64,000 nt of DNA from Acanthaster planci (GCF_001949145.1 NW_019091457.1:1203605-1267604), one strand, 5' to 3'. Counted from the first letter of the stretch, positions 1 through 13,054 are shown. Made by a program: numbers and translations. The notes: a model not told the origin generated them from the letters alone.

Positions 1-2204
1 GAAATGTTCATTGTTTTCACAGTAGGTCGTGTTCCATTGAGATGGTGTTGCGGTGGTGGTACACATCTCCTTGGTTCGCCAAACTGTTTGAAACATTGAA
101 GATGACACGCAAAGGTACAGAGCAGAGTATGTTGGTTAATTGATTCGCAGTTTAATAGCTACATCTCGCTGGATGAAAACTGTGCCAGTCAGTCTGTGCC
201 ATAGCATCAATAATTACCTATTCGTGGGATGTCGCCGACAAGAATGCGGAATTGAAATGTCTTTACCTGCCGTATTTCTGCTCACGACTGAACATCTAGA
301 CCACAAAGAATCACTTTTGGATTTGTAAACTGTACACAGATTTCATACTAAGATGTTAATTGCGATTGGCCTATTGGTTAGGTTTGGGGCTCCCAACCTG
401 CAATGGACGTACATCCTATCTAGGGCGATAGTAATAAGAAATTGATAACATTCGGAGATTATTTATTGTAGGGTTATCTAATTATGTGAATTATCTTACG
501 ATGTCGACATCTTACTTTCAGAATGTGATGAGTTATCTCAGGATGATCATTGATAAGGTGATCTGTGATACAGTTTATCTCAAGATGTGGATATTTTGTC
601 TCCAATATGTCATCATGCTGTGATAAAAATAGGTATCCCGACAATTATGTCGGATGGCACGTTCGGAGTTCCGTATCGTAAACACCCCCAAAACTTAATT
701 ACCATCGCGAGTTGAAGAAAGTTTCACAAAAGAGACATGATTGTGTGTTTTACTCATGATCAGTGATGTCCTTAACCCGTCAGATACAGAAATTATTGAC
801 AGACTTCTCTGAGGAGACAGCAACAGCAATACTGCAACGGCATCGCATTAAGAAGTGCGTTCAAAAGCTTGACGTGCGCGCGCATTTTTGTTGACAACCA
901 TGAGTCTCTCGACGGCTGTTGAAAATAGGTACGTGCGTTTCTAAATGACATGAATGTTTTATGGCTTCCTTCGTTGTGCGATTTCTTGGAAGAAAGCCCA
1001 TTTGCAAGCAAGTACCGTGACAAGGTCGAAGCAAAGCGTGTGGTGTTAATTCGTGAGGGATTAATTTGTCTGGTTCGATATTTCACAGTTGTGTCTATGG
1101 GAGACGGTCGCACACGTGAGTGTCCTCGCGGAACTTGGAAAGGCTAAAATGAGAGCATGGCAGATATGCTTGGCGTAGGTTGACTTACCTGTGTGTCTTT
1201 GGATAGTTCCGGTTTTAATGTCTGGGCAGTTGACTACCCAGAACAACCACCATTTAAAAAAGAAATTACCGTGTCAGAAACAGGATTATTTTTTGATTGA
1301 CATGTTTACTCAACTTTTTTTTCGTGTTGTTGTTCACCTATGAAGCACACACAAAGTGCCCAATACACAGACGAAATTCAAGCACAGAAAAATGAGAACT
1401 GAAAGATGGGGAACTGAGAACAAGTTGCCCACATTCACCCATGCATGTTTTCAGTTTGTCGCAAAACTCTGGTGTTATGGGCAATTGTACATTTATCCAT
1501 AAACATTATCGGCAATGAATAACAAATATTAGATCCATGGTGTACTGACTTTAAAAAGACTGAATTTTTTTTTACTGCTTTGAAACAGTAGGGCTATGTT
1601 TAATTAACACATGAGAATGCCATTTCAAAAGTGAAACCTAATCCATTCTCAGTAAACCATGATATATGTTCTCCAGAAAAGACCTATGTTTTGCAATCGA
1701 AATAAGTGTGGAACCCCATAAAAATTAGAAATTAGCTACCGCCGCTCTGTCGGCGATAACTGTTCTTTTTTTTAAACGCATTCTGTTAAAAGCACAATAC
1801 CAATTGTTATTTCATCGAGCCTAAAGCTTTACGGGGAAAACATATCATGCCAGCGCTCAAGAGAAAAAAAAACAGTAAACGTCGAAGGCCACTATTTGTA
1901 AAAAGCTAATCAATGTAACTGTAGTGTTCCCGATGGCTACTGTGTGTGACCATGATTGACTTCACCAGCTTTTGGTATTATTCATGAGCTGACCATACCC
2001 TCTTTGGTGCTGATGAAAAAAAAATAAATGGATTACACAAAGCGTTTAAGTGAATTTCGAGCATGGGAACGAGTACACGTATAGTGACGTCTGGAGGCCC
2101 GACCTCATTGAGCATCGCATGCACGCAGGCTCTGAACTTTCGTTGGTTGCCGCTTCATGATGAAGTAAACTCCCTTCCAAGTGTAATTGGCCATGTAGGC
2201 CCGC
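1..2204. other. No supported gene
   Basis: AT-rich sequence with a patch of TGATGAGTTATCTCA-like words at 500-620. The short open frames show no protein-like composition or splice structure. Confidence 0.6.
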
Positions 2205-2600
2205 GGAGTTGTAACGAGTCACGAATTTTTGTGACTCGAGTCGAGTCGAATTGAGTCATTAAGCTAACAAGTCGAGTTGTGTCAAGTATTTAGCTCGAGT
2301 CAATTCGAGTCACCGAAATTTGAAATCAATATGATAAATAAAAACAGTGAAAATCATTTAGGGCATTTTTAATTTACTTCTGGGTTTCTATATGTGGTCA
2401 CACCACATCTTACTCTCGATGATAACACATGACATCAACATTACATTAATTTTTGGGACTCAATTAAGTCTGTTTAACTTTAAATTTCCCTTGAGTCAGG
2501 TCTTCTGAGGAGGGACTCGAGTCAAGCCATTTGCTGGCAGCGACTCTAGTATCGGGACTCGAATAGAGTCATTGACTTGAGTCATTTCTTGACAGCTTGA
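2205..2600. repeat. GACTCGAGTC-rich degenerate repeat
   Basis: GACTCGAGTC and single-mismatch variants recur about a dozen times in two clusters (2217-2320 and 2455-2590). The word is self-complementary, so strand cannot be assigned. Confidence 0.7.
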
Positions 2601-2909
2601 TAAGGCCTTATCGGGGGGGGGGGTTTCTTGAATGACGTTGACAAGCCTTGGAGCCATGTTTAATAAACCAGTCACGTTATGAACTTGGTCCACCAAATTT
2701 CGGGAGCTTGGGTGTAGCTGACCTATCAGCTCTGTGTGGGCGTCACGGTGGAACGGCAAAGAGCCTCGAGCTGGACCAAGAGAGGGCGCAATTGTCTTAG
2801 CAACGAAGGCCGCTTTGGTCGGAACTGAACCTCGCTGGTTCACAAACGACTATTATTTGCACGCATTACGGTCGTATCGCTACGAAGAATACTCCCACTC
2901 CCAGTCAAC

Positions 2910-3096
2910 ATGGCTATGTTTTCAACCGATGAGGGGGTGCTTCTGCTCGCAGTGGATAGGCCCGGCATGTTTGTACTAAACACCGCCTCCGTTCCAGGCA
3001 ACGGTAAAGGGGACAAATTCCATCCCAGACGAGAATCCTCGGAAAGCTTATCACAGCTACCAAAAACTATTACCACAGTCCGCACGGGTTGTACTT
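2910..3096 (+). other. Possible first exon, unrecognised
   Basis: ATG in context AACATGG opens a frame starting MAMFSTDEGVLLLAVDRPGM and reaching a TT|GTAAGT donor at 3096. The opposite strand is also open over most of the interval, and no downstream exon in phase was found. Low support. Confidence 0.15.
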
Positions 3097-3245
3097 GTAA
3101 GTTCTCCATTGAAATTGGCATGGCGCTCTGCTTGCAAATGCAGGATCATGAACATTGGTTCAGTAAAGTCGCCGTAACTCAGGAAGAAGGAATTAAGGCC
3201 TAGCACTTCTTGTACGATTTCATGTTAAGCGACGATTCCAGCCGG

Positions 3246-3473
3246 GCCAATTTCATGAAGCACAAAATTTGCTTAAGCGCGAAAACCTTACTTGATAATT
3301 CACGTAACTAGCCAAAACTCCATGTGATGCATACTGTTTTGGGATCTTAGTTAGCTGTCTTTTGGTTAGCATGACAACCAGACAGAGTTTCAGCAAATAA
3401 CCTTTGTTTTTTAAGCAAGGTTTTTTCATGCTTCAGCAAATTTTGTCCTTAAGCAGCTCTATGAAATTGGTGA
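3246..3473. mobile_element. MITE-like foldback element, family C (CCAATTTCAT termini)
   Basis: Termini GGCCAATTTCATGAAGC and, inverted, CACCAATTTCATAGAGCTGC. The arms continue through AAAATTTGC and CTTAAGC motifs. It has no coding capacity. Related pieces lie at 7362-7647, 40772-40895 and 53405-53470. Confidence 0.75.
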
Positions 3474-4964
3474 CTCTTAGCTTTCTGAGAAAGCACCAGA
3501 CAAAAAAATGCAGATATACATTACTCGTGTTATGATTAATTATAAAATTTTATTTAAATTCAATTCAAAATTATTAAACTTAAAGGGGTTGTCTTTTTAT
3601 TTCGAAAAGGATTAGATGAGTTGATAATTATCCTCGAAAAAAATAAGTCTTAATGCGTTACTGTTTTTACCTCATTTCATACAACTATTGTTCTCTTCAA
3701 ACCTTTCTGCCCTTCCTTATTGTCTTGTCTGTCGATGCTGTTTACGTCAGCTTCGTGGACGCCCGGTAAATTTCTCGAAAGATTTTAAATTACGAGGTGG
3801 TTCAAGGACCACCATGGGAACGCCACCCCACACCGCAGGAAAAGATGCCTCTCGATGGTCAATTCCGCGCTAACGAGCTAATCAGTACTCGGGCAGCCGT
3901 ATGCACCTGCGGTCTAGAGTACTTCACTTGGGATCATCAAAATTGGATCATGGAGGTTGAAACAGATTTGATGCTCAACGGGAAAGAGTCCGTCCATGCA
4001 TGGCGTCATGATGACGCTTGTAATCTCTAATGTCCTCCTGAATGTTATCGCTTTGGCATTTCTCAATTAAATTGACCATGATTTGACCTTTAGAATGCCG
4101 CATGCACGTGCTCAACCGCTGAGCAAGGCGTCCAGGATGCAAGTTTGCAGGTCTAGGTGTATCTACGCACGACTATGTGTGCGGGGCTTTTTCAATAACT
4201 TTGGGGGATTATTCGGTGTTTAAAGTACTCTGAAAGTTATGAAAACATTGCGGCAATTCACGATACTTTATAATTTCTGACACCATTTGAACCGAAAATC
4301 GTGGAAACCACATTGAGTATAGGGCTTATAGGCTTGTAAATACTAAATAATGCATTGGACTGTGTAGATAAAAGTATGCGGACTCTCTGACTTTCGCCTA
4401 CGTACATGACATGTACATTTTTCACCCGGGATGTTGGGTGATGAACAATGGATCATTACATACTGTGTAGTGCAAATTAAAAATACACAAGAAAAAGAAG
4501 AGATCTCGTGAGATGTCGAGCATTGCACAAACCGTTCATAAATGTTTATATGGTGTTAACAAGACTAGTGTTTTTATACTTCAAAACTACACGCATGACA
4601 CCCAAACAAACGGTCAGTCTAGTAAGATTAATCACCCTGGCTGAGACCATGGCCTGGGGCTGGTCGCGCAGAACTCACGGCCAAGCCCTTACCTTATGAT
4701 GCCTCCTTTAAACCACCCTCTGTGACTGAACACACAGAAATTTCACGCCTCTTGCACACGTCGGAATGCCACTAATGCCTTTCCTTCTATCTCGCTGTCC
4801 AATTTTTCCCCTCTCAGTCCCCTCTTCGCGTACCAGAGAGAAACTTATTAACGCATCTGTGACGTACCCCCGCTGTTTACGAGAAAACAAGTATAGTCAC
4901 TCCCAGTTACGGGGCGATTGTAGCCCGAAAACTCAGACAAAGCAGGGTGTACGGGCTACTGGCC

Positions 4965-5325
4965 CTGAAATTTTCTCTCGTGTTTGTTGCGATTTTCCTC
5001 GCCCCCCCTTCTGTAAAAGATGTTGTTTACATGGACAGCAAAATGTTGCAAATTGGTCCCGTTTCTTCCTAAGTTTGCCGCACGTGTGAGCGCACGCGCT
5101 CTCAGTCCTTGGCCTGCCGTACTTCAGGGGGTCATTTGGCACCGTTGGGCTGCATTTTGTCGTCTGGAACGAAGACGGGTGTTTTTGTGGGTGTGGGAAA
5201 ATTGTCATGCTGCGAAATCGTCGTTGAGTCAGCTTTCCTATCCGGCTACCGGCCGCTGTTAGTATGTAAAAAGCAACTTGTTTGCAATTTTGTAGAGGAA
5301 ACAATGAATAGTAAATTTTAAAAAT
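4965..5325 (+). repeat. Diverged tandem duplication, unit 1
   Basis: Matches the adjacent 5340-5705 unit in direct orientation. Shared blocks are GATTTTCCTC, GATGTTGTTTACA versus GATGCTGTTTACA, CGCACGTGTGAG, CTTGGCC and GTTTGCAAT. Open frames in the two units are not conserved. Confidence 0.75.
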
Positions 5326-5339
5326 TATTTATTTTTTTG

Positions 5340-5705
5340 TTGTTGTTTCTGTTGTGATTTTCCTCCTCTATTTTTTTTCTTTTCTGAAAGAGATGCTGTT
5401 TACAGGGACATCAAAGCCATTGTTGCCAACTTGCTCCCTTCTCATGACTTTGTCGCACGTGTGAGTACACGCGCGCCCAGACCTTGGCCCGGTACTTTGG
5501 AGTCTGCAGTTGGCCCATTAATCATTACACCAAAATATGTGCGATTTGAAGACAGTGTTTTGAGTGGGGAGAAAATATTGTCATGGTACAAAACTATATC
5601 GTAGACCGCATCTTCTTTTCCGGTTATCTGCTGTTGTGTTGCAAAGCTGCAAGCGATGGAAATTGTTTGCAATATCGTGGTGGAACAATCAATAAATAAC
5701 ATTTT
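5340..5705 (+). repeat. Diverged tandem duplication, unit 2
   Basis: Second unit of the 380-bp tandem pair, directly following unit 1. Divergence is substantial, so the duplication is old. Confidence 0.75.
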
Positions 5706-5974
5706 CTTGTTTCAATTTTTAATCTAAATTTTAGCGCCAAAATAACTACTCAAAGCAATCCATTAAAGTGCACTGGTTTGAACACAATGGCTTCCATAAA
5801 CACAAAATTACAATTATATTTAAGCATTCTAACTTGATTCAGTACATTCGGTTCACACGCACCACGTATTCCCCGGTCCCCTTCCACCACCACCAATAAC
5901 TCTGACCTAGGTGGACGCCTCGGTTGTCTGCTGGAAACACGCCCTCCAGAAACGCTCAAGGTCCCTCATCTTAT

Positions 5975-6110
5975 AATAGAGTACCGAAGTGAATACATCA
6001 CGCGCACAATTGGTGTGTAAAAGGCATTAGCGCGTGAACCAACACGCGCGCGTACTCCATTCGTTTGCACTGCACTTTCTGGTTCACAGTGACGTCACAC
6101 TTCGGTACTC
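5975..6110. mobile_element. Short inverted-repeat element
   Basis: AGAGTACCGAAGTG and its exact complement CACTTCGGTACTCT flank about 100 bp containing alternating GCGCG sequence. Confidence 0.55.
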
Positions 6111-6644
6111 TATACCTTGTAATGTGCGTTCGTCTGTGTCTACAGGGTGCAGTCCACTAATTCGAGTGAGAATTTCTGGCCAGCTCATTAGCATTAAAAG
6201 TGCCCCCGCACACACACACATAGTATCTTTTGAAAAAGGAGATTGTGTGGCCCCCAAAATGGTGAGACTGAGTAGATTCTTGCCAGAATCAAATCCCTGG
6301 GTCTTTGGGCTTTCATCTGAGAGCAGAATGGCTGAAAAATACTGTTGAAAAATGGTCCTAATTGCCACCGAAAGTTGAGGGTTGTCACTTAAAAAATGGC
6401 TTTAAACAGACTTCGGCAAAATCACTTTTCGTGGGGTAGGCTAATTTTGTTTTGTGGGAATAACTCATAATGTAATTGTTTATCCCACAGAAAATTGAAC
6501 AGAAAGTGAAAGATTAGGAACCATGAAATAATTTAACGCGTGTTTCAGAATACCTCGGGGATGTTGGCACGCATGTTATTGGACTACCAACATTGCCGAT
6601 TTTAAACTGTTTTCAATAGGGCTTGAAGTAATGGACTACACCAT

Positions 6645-7040
6645 AAGCCAGGCTCTCCGTGCATGACGTCACTACGCAAAGCTCGCGCTGCATCGAAACC
6701 CATTTCATTGTAATACTGCAAACAAACACGCGAGTGCGGTGGCACGTGCACGTGTGCAGTAATACCACGAGCGCACGCTTATTTTCGCGACTTCGTGTAT
6801 ATCATCAAGAAATTGGTCTTTGAGCGTTGAGGAATGGCTGGAACACATACGTCATGACATTGATGTAGTAAGTACAATGGATTTTGCCTTTATTATTCCA
6901 CACTTTACAGGAATAAATTCACAGGCCTAGTTTTTCAGTTGAGAGTGATGAGACCATGGAGAAAGGAAAAGACCATCCTAGGAGCAGGCCTGGGATCAAC
7001 AATGGAGGAATAGATCAACACTAGGCATGCCATGCCGCAG
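6645..7040 (+). repeat. Dispersed repeat family B, copy 1
   Basis: Reverse-complement similarity to 13402-13812 over about 400 bp. Shared blocks are AAGCTCGCGCTGCAT, TATTTTCGCGACTTCGTGTA, AGTAAGTACAAT, GGAATAAA and GAGAAAGGAAAAGACCAT, ending AACACTAGGCATGC. No open frame is shared. Confidence 0.8.
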
Positions 7041-7065
7041 TACAGTAACCCATTTCTCCTTGTAC

Positions 7066-7346
7066 AGGGTTCCCACAGTCATTGAAAATCCTGGGAAAAA
7101 CTTTCCCCGTAAAGTCATGGAAAACTCACAGAAATTGATCTGAGGAAAAGTTATAGAATCTATGATTGTACAAGGGTGATTTTGATGGTGGTTATGGATA
7201 GTGCCTATGGCAGTCTACCTGTTTATTATACCAAACAAATTTTCTGTGCAGAGTGGCATTACATGCCATGGAAATTGTCATATTTTAGTTCCGGAAAGTG
7301 CAGGAAAGGTCACTGAATTTAATTTTCAGATTTCGTGGGAACCTTG
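7066..7346. mobile_element. MITE-like element with CAGGGTTCCCAC termini
   Basis: Left CAGGGTTCCCAC and right GTGGGAACCTTG are inverted repeats (11 of 12). The interior has GAAAATCCTGG and CATGGAAA words typical of widespread animal DNA-transposon-derived short elements. Confidence 0.65.
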
Positions 7347-7361
7347 CTTGTGACAATCAGA

Positions 7362-7647
7362 GCCCAATTTCTCAGCGCTGCTTTGCACACGATTTCACAT
7401 TTACAGAGGCTCTGCGTATTTCCTGCATACCGTAAACAGTAAGTACAGCCAAATGCCTTCCTAACCTTGGAGGAACGATTTGCTTAAACTTAGTGGCGTA
7501 ACAACAGAAATCTCTATCCGCACGCAACCATTAGCACAACCACCCCGACCACCACCATGAAATAGTGCTCAAGGTTAGCACATTTTTCTGCTAAAGTTAG
7601 CCCAATTTTTCTTCTGACTGTGTTAAGAAGCTCCACGAAATTGGGCC
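7362..7647. mobile_element. MITE-like foldback element, family C
   Basis: Left end GCCCAATTTCTCAGCGCTGC; right end, inverted, GCCCAATTTCGTGGAGCTTC. Same terminal family as 3246-3473. Confidence 0.65.
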
Positions 7648-7852
7648 CTGACCCACCCAGCCTGTTCCACCCTGCGCTTCCCAGCACTGTATAGTTTTAT
7701 GGATCTTAATAGCGACCCACAATAAGAGTCTATGTGGTGATGGGTTGATACGTGGATGTTTTGCTCATTTGGGGAAAAAATTATTATTGCAGTGTGATTG
7801 AAAAACCTTAGGAGACCTTTTCTTGTTTTTTGTCATTTTTCCCTGTGTTTAG

Positions 7853-9897
7853 ATTTGGGAAGGCCTCATTGCCAGGTGAATGTACTGCCATGGCTGCCTA
7901 CATGAACGTTGAGGCTGGCTAGCATCATGGTGCAAGTGGACTGACCGATGATATCTCCAAAGTGAAGAGGCAGGTTACGTCATAAGTAGGACAGGTAAGA
8001 GTCCTCTGTTTCATATCATTGCTGGCTTTCTGCAAGGATGAATCGGGGAAAGGGGGAGGGGCCAGGTGGGGTCATGACCAAAAAAGGAGCAAAAACTGTT
8101 TTCATTTGAAAAAATGAAAGGCTCCTTTTAGTCTGTTTAATTTCCCTTCTTTTGAAAAGTGGAAATGTAGCCTATTAACCCCTCAAACAACTTTAAATCT
8201 TAAAGAAAATGGGCCCCCATAATCAAGTTTGTCCCCGCTCCCCCTAAAAAAAATTGGGTCCTGGATCCACCCTTGGGTGCTTATGGCTAGCTTTCAGGGA
8301 GCTATGTATCTCCTTTCATGGCAACCCTTACCTAGGTTGGTTGTGTGCAATGTGTCAACTAAGCAAGACAATAGGGATGAGGTTAAACCCTTGTAACCAG
8401 GGCAAGCTAGTTGAAAGCACCCACTATACTGGAAGTGTTCACATTTTCCTGGTCAAGTTTCCTTTTCCTTTATGGTTCGTTGCTGTTTCATGACAATTTA
8501 CCATTGATCAATGGTCCACGTTTCCTGAGACATGTTCAACATGTTCAAGGAGCAATTTGGGTAAAACTCATGAAATGAAGCGTCTAATCATAGACATAAA
8601 ATACCTTTAGACCGACAACAGTAGGGGCATAATTTAAGGAAACTCTCCATTTTTAATAACCATAAGCAAATGGCTGCCTTGTCCCCTAGGGTGTCATGAT
8701 TTACTGGGCTGCGTTGCTCTACAAAGAATGTGGATGGGGGTCAACTGTGGCAGTTGTCCATCAACCATTATTTGGNCCCCGTTAGTCTAACCCAGACACA
8801 GTTTGATTTTTCTTCCTGGTAATATTGCCCATTATTACAAACCTTTAGTGGGAGCCAAGGTGTACTGTACATTATTTGAAATTCAGATAAGTTCCTGACT
8901 TTCCTGTTTAGTGAATATTTTGAAAAGCAAATTTAAAATATTTTCTCGTTTTATATGATAGAGCACTGAGAACTGCGGTTCCAAAACAATTTAAAAATAA
9001 ACTCTAGAAATTTAAATCACATACATTATGGGGATTTTTTCAGGCTTTTGAAGGTGAGCAGTGAATATGGACAAAAGTTTAAGTGTTCAGAGCTCTTGTT
9101 TAAAGAAGTATCTACCTTATATTTGACAAATATTGAACCAAAACACAAAAAGGGACCATGTCACCATCTAAAATTTCCGATTTGTATCCAACTCAACAGA
9201 GTTGTGCACTCCGTTGAAATTTTTCTGCCCTCGCTTTCGGGATTAATCGTTGATTTCTGTAGGACCTGTTGGTTCATAGATATATTAGGTTTGTGATCTT
9301 CCCTGATTGACGTTACAGTATTACTGTAAAACAGAGCCCTCACTTTTTAGGAAAAGGGAAAGACAACTTCAAGTGTTTAAAAAGTCACGTTTTGATTCAC
9401 TAAACTGGAAAAATATTTTTAACAAAGAGTACAAATCACAAATGCTTTCAGAAGTACTGGGTTAGCAGTGTCAGAGGAATCCTCTTGTCATTGTTCATTT
9501 TCTGACATGAAAATGGATGAAAACAACAGACACTAACAGTTTTTGTGAAATAAAAGGTTTGAAAACAAGAAGTGTACAAGGATCCTCTAATTTGTGAAGA
9601 AATGTCTCAATTTCTGCAACTTAGTTCCTTTTGTGATTAATTTCTTCCCCAGACCTCCTCATATGAAAGCTGTGGGTATGCCCCAGGAGAAACAGATCAT
9701 GATGTTGATGAGAAGAGCGCCCTCGCCTCCTTCAACCTGGACAGAAGGAAGATGGAGGACAAGTTCCTATGAGACTTCACAGAGACGATTTATCAGAATT
9801 TCAAAGAGAGGAAGTAACTCAGATGCCAGTCCTCGCCTCCATCACTGAGGAGGAACAGTTTCCAAGATTGCATGAGGGATCCTCTTCAGAACCTTAG
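7853..9897 (+). pseudogene. Two exon-like blocks of an unrecognised, possibly decayed gene
   Basis: Block 1 (7853-7994) has acceptor GTGTTTAG and donor GTAAGA. It reads FGKASLPGECTAMAAYMNVE, then a TAG, then HHGASGLTDDISKVKRQVTS and a TAA, in one frame. Block 2 (9653-9897) follows acceptor TTTCTTCCCCAG and reads TSSYESCGYAPGETDHDVDE, then KSALASFNLDRRKMEDKF to a TGA. A shifted frame opening at 9769 continues as MRLHRDDLSEFQREEVTQMP and ends EEEQFPRLHEGSSSEP then TAG. Composition is protein-like and hydrophilic. The stops and the apparent frameshift suggest decay, but chance, sequencing error or noncoding exons remain possible. I recognise no family. Confidence 0.3.
8000..9640. other. No supported gene
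   Basis: It lies between the two exon-like blocks. It contains poly-purine tracts and one N at 8776. I see no further exon or repeat. Confidence 0.5.
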
Positions 9898-10239
9898 GCA
9901 TTGATTCACAAAAAGGCAAGGAATGGACTCAATCTTCTCAGAGATATGCAGTTCCTTGCTTCCACCTTAGTGATGGAGCAAGTCTAGCTGCATCTGTACA
10001 CTACTCAAAGGATCAAAGGATCATACGTGGCGATTAATAATTTAATGGTATTCACCTTCAAATGGTATTCACATAGCAAAAAATGAGCATCATTTAATTT
10101 GGCCATTTTCTGGCATCAAGACAAGAAACTTTCGCTTCAGAGTACTGAAGTCTCACGACACTGGAAGAAAAAACTTGTCCAGGTCCTTTACGGCCCTGAA
10201 AATGATGAATAAAAAAATTGAGTTTTAACCAAGTAACAT

Positions 10240-10362
10240 GAGGGCGCGCTGTTTATGAGTTAGAATGATATCGCAGTAATATGAGTTAAAATGATATTGT
10301 GGTAATGTGAGGGCGCTATTTATGAGTATATTCTGGTAATGTGAGGGCACTCTTTGTGATTC
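10240..10362 (+). repeat. Short tandem repeat around TAATGTGAGGGCGC
   Basis: Three copies of TAA(C/T)(A/G)TGAGGGC(G/A)C(G/T) at about 50-60 bp spacing, with internal ATGAGTTAGAATGATAT-like units. Confidence 0.6.
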
Positions 10363-10399
10363 TGCATCACAGAAATGAAGCACTTTGAAGATGTATGTA

Positions 10400-11870
10400 T
10401 CTCAGCATGAAAAAATTACACGTAGCTGTTGAGACCCTTTTATTCAGTAAAATAACGCAATGTCTGACAGGTATCTGTTTGCAAATCTTCCCCCATATTA
10501 TCTGTAAAAATGATGATTGGTAAAAAACAAATCAAATTCCTGGTTGTTTGGACATTATAAACAGCTTCACAGATTTCCAAAACCTAAACACAAAATGGTA
10601 AGAGGTCCAACATTTCAGTCACTTTTTCTCAAAATGTCCTCAAGTGAGACTCATACATGTACATGTACATCATTTTACCACAATAGGGTTGTATAGTACT
10701 GGCCCGTCTCATGTCATTGTACCCCCCCCCAAACTCTCTAAGACACTCCCAGTCTCTCTCCCCCTTGCCTCAGAGTCATCCCATCTTTAATTTATGTGCA
10801 AAGAGAGTGAAAGGTGGCCATTTTGAAGTTGTGCAATACCTGAGCAATACACATCACCCAATGCTTTTTTACCCTTCCAGCTAATTGGGCTGTGAAACAC
10901 GCCTAACCAGTTGCATTGTCTCACGTTCTATGGTGTTCAACCAAACATGAACATGAGCTTCAGGGTACAATAAGTAAAGTCAATGAGGTACACACCTGGT
11001 TGAAATTTTCAAAGACAAATGTTTGATCCTTTATTTTTTTGAGTAGTGTATGTTTGTTTACAGTACAATGCTGCTATAATGAACAGGGCAGGGTCCATAC
11101 ACAATGCTTGGTATGGCATACCTCCCCAACCATTGCGATTTCATTGGTACCGTTCCTGGCAAAAGAGGGCGCTATTTCCTACAATATGTTGCAATGTCAG
11201 TTGTTACACACACCTACGTGTGCGTTCTTGTCCGTGTACAAGAGATTCTGTTGTGCGGCTGCTTTTTTTGCTATGGGCTCATAACATAGCCATTCCTATT
11301 TCGGACATTATTGACATCTGAACTTTTGAGTCACTGGTTTTGTTTTTTTTCTATAAATTTAAAGCAAATTTGTGATGTTCAGTAAAAGTGCGCAGAAAAT
11401 TTGACAGTCAAGAGGCATGTTCCGTGTACCGAATTGTTCACTATAGTGACGTACTGTAGTACTTATATCCATATTATTCATGACTTAAGAGGTACTCTGT
11501 AAATTGATTAGAAAATTGGTCAGTTTGCTTTTGATGAAAGACTATTGTTCGCCTTTAATTTGTTTCTTTTCATTGTAATACATTGACTCATTAATGCACA
11601 TTTAAAAACATTCATGTTTACATTTAAGTTATCAAGATGCTATAGATGTACTTTAAAATTTGCAAATAATGAGGATTTGGAAAGACTCTAGACACTTTGA
11701 TACTACTTCTTTTGAGGACTAAAAGCTTGTAACTGTTGCCTGCTTTTAAAAATTAAATGGTGTTCCCATTCAGGCAGCCAAAATACCGGCATTGTTCAGT
11801 CATCCCTATGGCTGTTCTGAACCTCACTTTTAACAAGTTCGCCCCACCGAACAGAGATATTATCACTGAC
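10400..11870. other. No supported gene
   Basis: AT-rich, with one TACATGTACATGTACA run at about 10656-10671 and a C run near 10720. Overlapping short frames at 11040-11320 look non-coding. Confidence 0.6.
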
Positions 11871-11873
11871 ATA

Positions 11874-11946
11874 GGGCTGGACAGCTCAGTTGGTAGAGCA
11901 CTGGTAGGGTGTTCCAGAGGTCGCAAGTTCAAATCCTGTTCCAGCC
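11874..11946 (+). repeat. tRNA-like sequence, probable tRNA-derived SINE head
   Basis: GGCTGGA and TCCAGCC form a 7-bp acceptor-like stem. CAGCTCAGTTGG resembles an A box and AGTTCAAATCC a B box. The anticodon loop lacks the invariant T33, so a functional tRNA is unlikely. Closely related to 31122-31195. Confidence 0.65.
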
Positions 11947-12933
11947 AATTTCTTTGTTCATCTTTATAAAAAATTTTTCCTTGGACAAAGTTCTATGTGC
12001 ATTTTGTGTTTTCCAAGTTGTACATCCACATTGCCAGAACACTTAAAAGTCTTTCACATAAAATTATCACAAAACTGCAAGTCGCAAATTGTTGGCTCCG
12101 TGTTGAAAGTTAATTACTGCAAAAATGTAATTTTTGAAAACACTCTAAGGGCCTTATTCTGTGCACGAAAGGAATATTTGATTCAAACAGTTTCTTAAAC
12201 CTAGTTTTTTGCAGCCAACAAAATTTAACCTATTCCGTTTCCCAAATAATGTCCAAAACAATATTTTTCACTAAACACCTTTTAGTGCATTCTAAGGACC
12301 TTTTAGCACTGACATGAAATTTGTTTTGTTTGAAAATATTACCTTGCAAAAATGCTTTGTGTGTATGTCAAACAATCACCATTTATTGCCATAACCAGTT
12401 AATTGCTATTTGCAATTGAAATAAATGTTCATTTATTTAAACTAGCAGAACAACTTGTTTGTACATGTATATCTATTTGTAAAACTGTAGTACTTTGCCA
12501 CTCAACTCTTCTCCTAATCTGGGCCATTTTACACTGCAAGAGTTTAAGGTACATCTGTTTTCATCTTTAGATTTTACATTACAGCCTTATCCTACATGGA
12601 AGCCCTGCCAGTCTTAAACATCTTCCAAGCTCCTTATATAAAGTTCCCTCTTGGAGCCTTTTAGTCTCAATTTTATAAGGGCTACAACAAATCCAAAAGC
12701 AATGTAGACCATTAAGAAGCTATGTCCTTCAACCCCATTGGATCCTCAGAGCTCTAATACTGATAGTCCCAAGCCCTCAGCCATCCACTCTACCCTTGCT
12801 ATCAGCTCTCAGACTTCCAGCCCCTAGGCCTTCCACCCTTGCCTATCTCCAGTACAGAGTTTGGCTGAAAAATATTCTAAGTCCAAACAATGGAAGGTTT
12901 AACATTTAGAAACGAGCACATTTCTTCAAGAAA

Positions 12934-13054
12934 GTGCCGTGGCATAGCGGTTAAGGACACTAACTGCTATGCACAAGGACCTGGGTTCAATTCCAGGTGG
13001 GCATGCACAATTTTGTTAAAAAACTTAGTATAAAAAAAAAAAAAAAAAAAAAAA
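12934..13054 (+). repeat. tRNA-like SINE with poly(A) tail
   Basis: TGGCATAGCGG (A-box-like) and GGTTCAATTCC (B box) lie in a 73-nt tRNA-like unit. A 23-nt A run follows at 13032-13054, as expected for a retroposed RNA polymerase III transcript. Confidence 0.65.

Noticed and set aside
6820-6868. Coding exon ending SVEEWLEHIRHDIDV before GTAAGT
   Set aside because: The frame has no ATG, follows a TAA, and is not preserved in the second family copy at 13.6 kb.
11039-11321. Three overlapping plus-strand frames
   Set aside because: All three frames are open over the same AT-rich stretch, with no splice or homology support.
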